Position numbers and translations under genes: made by a program. 39,122 bases of DNA from IMG/VR virus record IMGVR_UViG_3300045911_000217, positions 1 to 39,122 of that record; one strand, written 5' to 3'. Under the pieces are notes generated by a model, which made no database searches, was not told the DNA's origin, and saw nothing but the letters and a program-made list of their open reading frames with translations. The first letter of the stretch is position 1, and every line of letters begins with the position of its first letter. The stretch comes from a virus. Shown piece by piece: positions 1-6,282 of the stretch.

Positions 1-332
1 CTATACTGTACAGGCTGAGTCTCAATCTTATGCACATTAGCTAGAATTTGTGCTTCCAAGACCTGAGCGTCGGCCATCTCCTTACAGTGTACAGGGATAG
101 TGTCTAGTCCAGCATCTTTCGCTGCTGAGAAGCGATGCAAGCCGTCTACGAGAGAGTAAAAGGTCTCACCCGTTTCTGGGTCTTTGCACTCGCGTACAAC
201 GATAGGGTTGAGGATTCCGTCCCTTTTAATTGAAGATACCAAACTAAGGTACTCTTCTGTTTGACGGTTAACGGGACGCAGAGCATTGGGGTTTTCCCGA
301 ATGTCACTAATTTTCAGTGTGAGCAATGACAT
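1..332 (-). CDS. ParB-like N-terminal domain protein, 3' part outside the window
   Basis: Reading leftward from ATG at 332, about 110 codons are open to the window edge, so the C-terminal part is missing. The visible protein begins MSLLTLKISDIRENPNALR, has a PIVVRE strand, and then DGLHRFSAAKDAG, which is the G-x-(H/R)-R-x-x-A signature of ParB/Sulfiredoxin-fold domains (CTP-binding in true ParB). A GGAGAAAG ribosome-binding site lies about 10 nt upstream of the ATG. It is divergent from the primase operon across the repeat-filled 333-1058 region. It may be a partition protein, or a DNA-modification or regulatory ParB-domain protein as is common in phages; the helix-turn-helix that would separate these lies outside the window. 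Confidence 0.85.
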   Translation of the reverse strand, partial: MSLLTLKISDIRENPNALRPVNRQTEEYLSLVSSIKRDGILNPIVVRECKDPETGETFYSLVDGLHRFSAAKDAGLDTIPVHCKEMADAQVLEAQILANVHKIETQPVQY

Positions 333-503
333 CTTAAGATACTTTCTCCAGTTTTGAGATTTCGGATAATTTCGACCGATCGCCAAAAATCGGCCGCTAC
401 CCTATATGCTCGTCGAATCGACCGAAAGTTTCAAGTATACAGACGTATAGTAGTACAGTAGTAATATACAGGCGTATAGTGGTAGTGGTAGTGGTAGTGG
501 TAG
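333..503. promoter_or_regulatory. Leader and upstream region of the leftward ParB-like gene, with GTA/GTGGTA simple repeats
   Basis: This stretch holds the leader of the gene ending at the left edge. At 397-411 (read on minus) is GAGCATATAGGGTAG, the same 15-mer found on plus at 1037-1051 before the primase gene. From about 435 to 506 the sequence degenerates into GTATA/GTAGTA and then four to five GTGGTA units. No gene is visible. Confidence 0.5.
397..411 (-). promoter_or_regulatory. Promoter-like or operator element, left copy
   Basis: GAGCATATAGGGTAG on minus, 64 nt upstream of the ParB-like start. The identical 15-mer sits in opposite orientation before the divergent primase operon, so the two outward transcription units share the element. 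CATATAGGGT could carry a -10 box, but I see no convincing -35, so the promoter role is an inference. Confidence 0.4.
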
Positions 504-670
504 TGTACAACTGTATAATCGAAAAAATCGCTAAAGGGGAAATAGAGAGACCAATAGTTGAATAGGATGGTAGGATAGTAAGTTAAGGGATTACTATTCT
601 ACTGTTCTATTCAACTATTGGCCTTTTCTATTTCCCCTTTGGCGATTTTTTTCAATTATACACCTGTTCA
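504..670. repeat. 167-bp foldback (long inverted repeat) element, copy 1
   Basis: It starts TGTACAACTGTATAATCGAA and ends with the near-complement TTCAATTATACACCTGTTCA. The two arms of roughly 78 nt pair imperfectly (AATCGCTAAAGGGGAAATAG with CTATTTCCCCTTTGGCGATT, and CCAATAGTTGAATAG with CTATTCAACTATTGG), leaving a short AGTTAAGGGATT-like centre. It is followed by CTGCATCTGG and then by an identical second copy. It could be a MITE-like element, a strong RNA hairpin or an origin structure. Confidence 0.9.
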
Positions 671-680
671 CTGCATCTGG

Positions 681-847
681 TGTACAACTGTATAATCGAA
701 AAAATCGCTAAAGGGGAAATAGAGAGACCAATAGTTGAATAGGATGGTAGGATAGTAAGTTAAGGGATTACTATTCTACTGTTCTATTCAACTATTGGCC
801 TTTTCTATTTCCCCTTTGGCGATTTTTTTCAATTATACACCTGTTCA
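681..847. repeat. 167-bp foldback element, copy 2 (identical to 504-670)
   Basis: By eye it is base-for-base identical to 504-670, at a 177-bp period. Such identity with no coding constraint points to recent duplication or active homogenisation. Its final ACCTGTTCA is also the start of the adjacent 33-bp array, so that array seems to have grown out of the element's end. Confidence 0.9.
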
Positions 848-1012
848 GTACTACCGCTACCGTTACTATTCACCTGTTCAGTACTACCACTACCGTTACT
901 ATTCATTTGTCCAGTACTACCACTACCGTTACTATTCATTTGTCCAGTACTACCACTACCGTTACTATTCATTTGTCCAGTACTACCGCTACCGTTACTA
1001 TTCACCTGTTCA
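841..1012. repeat. 33-bp tandem array, 5 copies plus a partial sixth
   Basis: Units start at 841, 874, 907, 940 and 973, with a partial unit at 1006. The type sequence begins CTGTTCAGTACTACCGCTAC and ends CGTTACTATTCAC, with CTGTTCA/TTGTCCA variants. Its reverse complement carries GTAGTGGTAGT, matching the GTGGTA repeats left of the foldbacks, so the whole block has a rough mirror symmetry. Confidence 0.95.
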
Positions 1013-1036
1013 GCTGAAATTTCTCGATCGGTCGGT

Positions 1037-1051
1037 GAGCATATAGGGTAG
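1037..1051 (+). promoter_or_regulatory. Promoter-like or operator element, right copy
   Basis: GAGCATATAGGGTAG lies 37 nt upstream of the primase-helicase ATG, preceded by CGATCGGTCGG. It is the inverted partner of the element at 397-411. Confidence 0.4.
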
Positions 1052-1088
1052 GCGGATAGTGTGGTTTCATATTATCAGGAATCTAAAA

Positions 1089-3728
1089 ATGCCAAGCAAG
1101 ACTGAGGCGATCAAATTATTTTTAGATACTTACGCCATTCGTGAGTTGGCGAAGCTCTACTCTTATGAAATGGAGGTACAGGTAACAGTATCTCAAAATA
1201 ACGGTGAGCGTATCTCGGGTGATTTCAAAGGCAGACACTGGCACGGGTTCACTGATGGTATCCAAACATGGAAGCCTATACGCGTACCATATCGCGCAAT
1301 GACCGATCCTGAGTATACAGATACGCCCATGACATGGGACATGACAGCGCATGCTGAGGGAATCGGCATGACGGGTTGGAACTGGGTGAGGAAACAAAGT
1401 ATATGGGTAGCTTTTGACTTTGACGCTATCACTGGCCATTCGGATAGGCACGCGAAAAAACTGTCCGACGAAGAGATGAAAGAGGTTTTGGAGAAACTAA
1501 AAGGGCTAGACTGTGTCACAATAAGAAAGTCAAAGAGTGGTAAAGGACTACATGTGTATGTGTTCCTTGAGCCAGTATCTACAAATAATCACACTGAGCA
1601 TGCAGCGGTCGCTCGCGCTATCCTTAGTTACTTATCTGCGTTAGCTAATTTCGATTTCAACCTTAAGGTAGATGTCATCGGCGGTAATATGTGGGTGTGG
1701 CACAAGCACGCATCCACTGACGGTTTTCAGTTAATTAAAGAGGGCACTAGGCTATGTAAAGTCCCTTCCAACTGGAAAGATTATCTTAGTGTAATGAGTG
1801 GGCGTAAGAAGAAAAGCTATCCGAGCTTCGTCATGCCGGAGGAAGAAAACACCTTTTCCCAATTGACTGGAAGGAGATTAAGAACTCCACTTGACGACCA
1901 ACACAAGAGACTACTATTGTGGTTGACAGATAATTATCCGTCCTGCAACTGGTGGGACGCTGAGCATCATATGATGGTCACCCACACATTCTTACTTAAA
2001 AAAGCTCATGAGCAGCTGAAGTTAAAAGGGTTGTTTGACACAGTTGCAAAAGGTACAGAAGAAGGACACGATATCAACTGCTTCATGTTCCCTCTGCCTG
2101 AGGGTGCTTGGAAAGTATATAGATATAATAGAGGGTTTCAAGAGAACCCATTGTGGCAACATAAGGAGTGGACTACTATATACTATAACCGGTTACCTGA
2201 GCTTGAGAATATAGCTGACTATTTCGGAGGTGTGGAGCGAAAGTCTGGAGGGTTCGCTTTCTCTGCACAAGCATCTAAAGATGTTATTTCTGCCTTGGGT
2301 GCCAAGGTTCCTGGCTCATGGACAGCACCAACTAATTTATCTATACACAAGAGTGGCAAACTCCTAGTCGAGGTTGAGCAGAAGGTAGAAGGGTGGGTTC
2401 AAGAAGGCAAGAAAAGCCGCTATATGGCCGCTCTTCCAACTCTCCCTCAATCCAATTGTGAGTTGGAGAGTTTGGATGATCAATTACGTCATCTTGTGAC
2501 AGAAACGGGTGAAGATTGTGGTTGGGTGATTAAAACACAATACAAATGGAATAGTGAGCCTTTTCAGCACGTCCGTATGTATGTAAGAGGGTTAGGATAT
2601 GGGCCGAAGGAAGAGTCTCACATACTTGGTAATAATGTCACAAATTGTTGGACACTTGTCAATGAGCCTTTCAAAGATGAATATCTTAAAGACAGGAAGT
2701 GGAACAAGTATTCCGCCCAGTTCAGTGTTATACCTTCCGCTAACAGGGAAGACTTATCCTACCCAACCTGGACAAAAATCTTAGATCACATTGGGAAGAA
2801 TCTAACTCCCGGTGTGCTTGAGAATGAATGGTGCCGGAAGCATCAAATAATTAATGGTATGGACTGGCTCAAGTGCTGGATTGCTAGCATGTTTCAGTAT
2901 CCAAGTGAGCCTTTACCTTATCTGTTCCTTTATGGCCCACAAAATACTGGCAAGAGCATCTTTCATGAGGCTTTATCTTTACTTTTAGATAGGGGTGTTG
3001 CTAGGGCTGACACTGCTTTGTTAAATAACTTCAATGGTGAGTTGGAGGGAGCGGTTTTAGCTGTTATCGAAGAGACAGATATGTCTAAAAATAAGGTGGC
3101 CTATAATCGCATCAAAGACTGGGTCACAAGCAGACATATTAACATCCATAAAAAAGGCAGACAGCCTTACTTAATAAAAAATACTCTACACTTTGTTCAT
3201 GCAAGCAACAGTTACTTAGCTTGTCCTATCTTCCCTGGTGATACCCGTATAACTATTATCCGTGTAGACTCACTGGAGCAAGCTATACCTAAGCGTGATA
3301 TGATTGACAAGCTAATGGCAGAAGCTAGTGACTTCCTTGCAGAGATTATTTCTCTTGAGCTTCCGCCGCCTTGTGACCGCTTGAACATACCTTGTATTTC
3401 TACTGAAGATAAAATCTTTGCTGAGGATGCACACAAAACGTCTTTGGAAGAATTTATCGAAAATAACTGCACTTACGCCCCAGGGTATATTGTTACACTT
3501 GCTGAGCTTCGGAGGGCTTTGTGGGACGTTATCGAACCAGATGAAACTAGAGTATGGACCTCTCGCCGTATATCTAAAGAACTGCCACTGCCATTCATAA
3601 AAGGTAGAGACCCTCAGACTAATGATGTTATTGTTGGTAACATAATTCTTGAATCCAATGCAACTTTTGAAACAAGGAAACCGTGCTTCGTCAAGAATGG
3701 CAAACTTTATAAAGGGGATGATTTGTGA
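1089..3728 (+). CDS. Primase-helicase: AEP-type primase fused to SF3/D5-type helicase
   Basis: An 879-aa replication protein that would prime and unwind phage DNA. The N-terminal third has archaeo-eukaryotic primase motifs: a metal-binding FDFD (about residues 109-112) and a SGKGLHVYVF block (about 150-160) matching the sxH nucleotide-binding motif. The C-terminal half is an SF3 AAA+ helicase with Walker A GPQNTGKS near residue 617, an acidic Walker B stretch (GAVLAVIEE), and a later HASNS that fits the polar sensor/motif C, followed by DTRITII. The start is placed at ATG 1089 because AGGA lies 8 nt upstream; an in-frame GTG at 1059 would add 10 residues with a poorer site. It is first in a three-gene operon and its TGA overlaps the next start. 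The architecture resembles phage and plasmid P4-type replication proteins. Confidence 0.88.
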   Translation: MPSKTEAIKLFLDTYAIRELAKLYSYEMEVQVTVSQNNGERISGDFKGRHWHGFTDGIQTWKPIRVPYRAMTDPEYTDTPMTWDMTAHAEGIGMTGWNWVRKQSIWVAFDFDAITGHSDRHAKKLSDEEMKEVLEKLKGLDCVTIRKSKSGKGLHVYVFLEPVSTNNHTEHAAVARAILSYLSALANFDFNLKVDVIGGNMWVWHKHASTDGFQLIKEGTRLCKVPSNWKDYLSVMSGRKKKSYPSFVMPEEENTFSQLTGRRLRTPLDDQHKRLLLWLTDNYPSCNWWDAEHHMMVTHTFLLKKAHEQLKLKGLFDTVAKGTEEGHDINCFMFPLPEGAWKVYRYNRGFQENPLWQHKEWTTIYYNRLPELENIADYFGGVERKSGGFAFSAQASKDVISALGAKVPGSWTAPTNLSIHKSGKLLVEVEQKVEGWVQEGKKSRYMAALPTLPQSNCELESLDDQLRHLVTETGEDCGWVIKTQYKWNSEPFQHVRMYVRGLGYGPKEESHILGNNVTNCWTLVNEPFKDEYLKDRKWNKYSAQFSVIPSANREDLSYPTWTKILDHIGKNLTPGVLENEWCRKHQIINGMDWLKCWIASMFQYPSEPLPYLFLYGPQNTGKSIFHEALSLLLDRGVARADTALLNNFNGELEGAVLAVIEETDMSKNKVAYNRIKDWVTSRHINIHKKGRQPYLIKNTLHFVHASNSYLACPIFPGDTRITIIRVDSLEQAIPKRDMIDKLMAEASDFLAEIISLELPPPCDRLNIPCISTEDKIFAEDAHKTSLEEFIENNCTYAPGYIVTLAELRRALWDVIEPDETRVWTSRRISKELPLPFIKGRDPQTNDVIVGNIILESNATFETRKPCFVKNGKLYKGDDL

Positions 3729-4279
3729 TAGTGATTGGATTAGGCCATCGTAGACAATCAGGCAAAGATACTGCTGCTAAAGCTCTTCAGCAGTATTTAA
3801 ATGTGAATAAGAATCTGAAAGTAAAAATTGAAAGTATGGCTACTAAATTAAAAGAAGTAGCTACATACTTATTCAGTTATGCTGGTATGAAGGCTCCAAG
3901 ATTCTATGACCAGAACCGGAAGCTAAGGTCTGAGAATTTATCTATAGGTAAAAGTCCAAGAGAAATCTGGATCAGCATCGGTATGGCAATGAGAGACATT
4001 GACCCCAATGTTTGGGTAGAGAATGTCTTTCATCACAATCACAATTGTGACGTTCTTATCATACCTGACATTAGGTTTCACAATGAAGCGGAAGCGGTCA
4101 AGAAAAATGGTGTACTGATCAAGGTGACACGACCAGGCGTAACACAGTATGACGATGTAGCAGACTCTTGTCTTGCAGATTATTCTGACTGGGATGAGGA
4201 AATTGTCAATGATTCTACTATTAAAGAATTAAGCAACAAAATTATCGCTATTTGGGAAAAGCATTATCCTGGAGTGTAG
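3725..4279 (+). CDS. Deoxynucleoside monophosphate kinase-like P-loop protein
   Basis: A 184-aa protein that begins at a GTG overlapping the primase stop codon (GTGA, 4 nt), with AAGGGG just upstream, so it is translationally coupled. The N-terminus IGLGHRRQSGKDTAAKAL is a P-loop of the type seen in phage dNMP kinases. The later block VLIIPDIRFHNEAEAVKKNG followed by VLIKVTRPG is the family's typical core strand, Asp-x-Arg and lid region. The family phosphorylates dNMPs to dNDPs for phage DNA synthesis in the cytoplasm. The substrate cannot be read from the sequence. Confidence 0.8.
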   Translation: MIVIGLGHRRQSGKDTAAKALQQYLNVNKNLKVKIESMATKLKEVATYLFSYAGMKAPRFYDQNRKLRSENLSIGKSPREIWISIGMAMRDIDPNVWVENVFHHNHNCDVLIIPDIRFHNEAEAVKKNGVLIKVTRPGVTQYDDVADSCLADYSDWDEEIVNDSTIKELSNKIIAIWEKHYPGV

Positions 4280-4280
4280 C

Positions 4281-4907
4281 ATGAAAGGTGGTAGAAACCT
4301 AGGCATGGATCACCTAAATGGTAATCTGATCTGTGCTGTGTCTATAGTAGCAACCGGCACCAACGCTCAAGAGTCAGAACTTCTCAGCGTTGCTTTTGTG
4401 CCGATTAATTATATGTTGAAACAGTGGAAAGATTACAAACCATTTATTGCAACATTGAGGCCCAAGTTTCCAGAAAATTTTTATGAAATGGACTTCAAAA
4501 GGAATATCAAAAATGCGTACAAGAATTCTGCTATTTATGGTATTGATCCTTATTTTGCTGCTGATCTTTTCGAAGAGTGGTTAAAGCAATTTAATTTTGC
4601 CTACGGTAAAAAAGTTACTTGTCTAGTGTATGATTGGCCATATGTGAAGAGTCACTTAGTTGAGTGGTTGGGACACGCTGCCTTCTCTCACTTTATTTTA
4701 GATACTGCTAGAGATATTTCTGTCGTAGCGCAGTATCTAAATGATGCGACCAATTTCAAAAATGAACCCGCTCCTTTTACAAGGACCGGGTTCAGAGATT
4801 TATGGAGGTTGTCTAACTTAGAAAATCCTGATCCTACTGACCCATTTTGTAATGCAGTGATGACGGCTGAAGTGTATAGACTAATGGTTTCCAAATATAA
4901 GTTTTAA
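4281..4907 (+). CDS. DEDD-type exonuclease-like protein with degenerate catalytic motifs
   Basis: A 208-aa protein starting at ATG 4281 with GGAG 6 nt upstream, one base after the previous stop. The overall pattern fits phage 3'-5' exonucleases of the RNase H fold: an N-terminal ATGTNAQESELLSVAFVP strand-turn-strand, a central VYDWPYVKSHLVEWLG block, and a C-terminal DPFCNAVMTAEVYRLM helix. The acidic residues expected in these blocks are not where they should be: the D-x-E of the first motif reads S-I-V, the Asp after the central WP reads Tyr, and the final Asp position reads Asn. It may be a non-catalytic nucleic-acid-binding relic or a partner of the primase. Its 3' end overlaps the convergent gene by 4 nt. 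Confidence 0.6.
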   Translation: MKGGRNLGMDHLNGNLICAVSIVATGTNAQESELLSVAFVPINYMLKQWKDYKPFIATLRPKFPENFYEMDFKRNIKNAYKNSAIYGIDPYFAADLFEEWLKQFNFAYGKKVTCLVYDWPYVKSHLVEWLGHAAFSHFILDTARDISVVAQYLNDATNFKNEPAPFTRTGFRDLWRLSNLENPDPTDPFCNAVMTAEVYRLMVSKYKF

Positions 4908-5809
4908 GGAGTGACTTCCTCATAGAGAGCACTATACTTTTCTCTTAAGGCTTCTACAAACCCAGAAAACCCAAAAGCGAATGCTGTTGTGATATCACCG
5001 TAGTATATACCATATTCACCTATACTGTTGAAAGCCGCTACCTTTGCATCGTTCAATGGACCAATATTCAACACTTGTTCTGATACGTCGGTTTCGTCAC
5101 CCGTGTTGACTAACACATTAATAAAAGGTGGTCCTTCGCCTAGATTCACTTCTTTGCATACAACAAACAAAGGTACTTTAATTGGCTCAACATCAATCGG
5201 GATAGAATCAGTGCCACAAAGTACTATTCGCCGATAATTGGGAGCTTTTTCTAAAAACTCTTCTAAATCTTCATCAAACCCAGGTTCTGGCACTGACGGG
5301 TAGTCAGCATACCCACTATTTAATTCTACTGTTACCGGCATACCAACATCTCCAGGACCGAAGGGACAATATTCCGGACCTCCTGGAGATGCAGTGTATG
5401 TGAAGAAAACAGGCTCTTCACTCGGTGGAGCGTTACTTAAATAAGGGTTAAGAATAAAAGGATCAATAACAGTTAAAAACCCGCCTACGAAGTCTCCTTT
5501 TGGCAGAAACTTTTTCAAAGATTCTCCAAAAACACCTTCCCTAGGCTCTTCGTCCTCAATTTTACTTACAATTAAAAGTGGTACTCTATTGAGGAACTCA
5601 TCAAGCTCAAACTCGGCGTCAGCTACAAGAACATTCTGTAACTTCAACGCAGTGCCTTTTTTACCAAACCTATCACTGGAGTAATAAATATCTTCCTCTG
5701 GGAAGAATTCTTTCTGCCAAGGTATTGGTAGGTTAGGATTTTTTCTAATAATTTTTCCCCGCCACGTTGTAGGGTTCCCATGAATATCATTATTCGGGAG
5801 CTTTGGCAT
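4904..5809 (-). CDS. Unknown protein, last gene of the late operon
   Basis: A 301-aa acidic protein that I do not recognise. It is rich in Pro, Gly, Glu and Asp, with no transmembrane segment and no clear motif. Two similar-looking stretches (FLNRVPLLIVSKI and IKVPLFVVCKEV) suggest an internal duplication of a small beta unit. It overlaps the upstream Cys-rich gene by 20 nt and is the 3'-most gene of the leftward operon, after the tail-tip genes, so a virion-associated or receptor-related role is possible. Its stop overlaps the stop of the rightward operon, leaving no room for a terminator. Confidence 0.7.
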   Translation of the reverse strand: MPKLPNNDIHGNPTTWRGKIIRKNPNLPIPWQKEFFPEEDIYYSSDRFGKKGTALKLQNVLVADAEFELDEFLNRVPLLIVSKIEDEEPREGVFGESLKKFLPKGDFVGGFLTVIDPFILNPYLSNAPPSEEPVFFTYTASPGGPEYCPFGPGDVGMPVTVELNSGYADYPSVPEPGFDEDLEEFLEKAPNYRRIVLCGTDSIPIDVEPIKVPLFVVCKEVNLGEGPPFINVLVNTGDETDVSEQVLNIGPLNDAKVAAFNSIGEYGIYYGDITTAFAFGFSGFVEALREKYSALYEEVTP

Positions 5810-6083
5810 CTTTACACTCTTTACAAGTCATCGGGAACACATCTATCTGTTTTAGTTTGCAAACCCAAACTCTTCTTTGTTTGCCACACCCACTACAATT
5901 GTTTGCTTTTCTCAATTCTGTATCTCTATACTGACAAGGTTGAAAGTCTGGTATAAATGCCCCAGGTATTGTTGGATGTCTAGTGAAGTAAGGGAGATTT
6001 TGTGGAATATAGTCTGAAAACTGAAGAATCATTTGCCCGTCAACCCACATTACTTTTGGGTATGTCACACTTGCTACACTCAT
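5790..6083 (-). CDS. Small protein with a C-terminal zinc-ribbon-like CxxC pair
   Basis: 97 aa. Residues C63/C66 (NNCSGCGK) and C87/C90 (MTCKECKD) form two CxxC knuckles, as in zinc ribbons. The N-terminal part (SVASVTYPKVMWVDGQMIL) looks like beta structure and the middle is Pro- and aromatic-rich. Two Cys-rich small proteins side by side at the end of the tail module may be minor virion components. An AAGGA precedes the ATG at 11 nt. It overlaps both neighbours. Confidence 0.7.
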   Translation of the reverse strand: MSVASVTYPKVMWVDGQMILQFSDYIPQNLPYFTRHPTIPGAFIPDFQPCQYRDTELRKANNCSGCGKQRRVWVCKLKQIDVFPMTCKECKDAKAPE

Positions 6084-6282
6084 GTTGATCTACATCCTTA
6101 AGATAAATCCCACAATAGTTATTTTCACAACGGAACACACAAGCTACCCAATCTTTCACAAAAGCAAATGGGTTTCCTGGTTCTGGGATATATCCTGGTG
6201 GACATTCTGGTGGCCGTCCCCGATTAGGGAAACAGATTCTATTGCCAGACTGGCGGTTGCATATAATATTCAAAGGGATCAT
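6040..6282 (-). CDS. Small Cys-rich protein
   Basis: About 80 aa from ATG 6282, chosen because AGGAG (about 6287-6291) lies just upstream of it and would be inside the coding sequence if the in-frame ATG at 6294 were used. It contains eight cysteines including ECPPGYIPEPGNPF, VACVFRCENNYCGIYL and HECSKC, so it likely binds zinc or forms disulfides. It overlaps the 3' end of the tail-tip gene by about 44 nt and the next gene by 44 nt. I do not recognise the family. Confidence 0.6.
   Translation of the reverse strand: MIPLNIICNRQSGNRICFPNRGRPPECPPGYIPEPGNPFAFVKDWVACVFRCENNYCGIYLKDVDQHECSKCDIPKSNVG

Noticed and set aside
795-1046. Open frame of 83 codons with an 11-residue Tyr/Arg repeat
   Set aside because: It is the readable frame of the 33-bp tandem array and begins inside a foldback arm; it has no ribosome-binding site and no non-repetitive protein-like part.
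1122-1519. Antisense frames over the primase gene
   Set aside because: They are shadows of a strong plus-strand coding sequence and have no start signal of their own.
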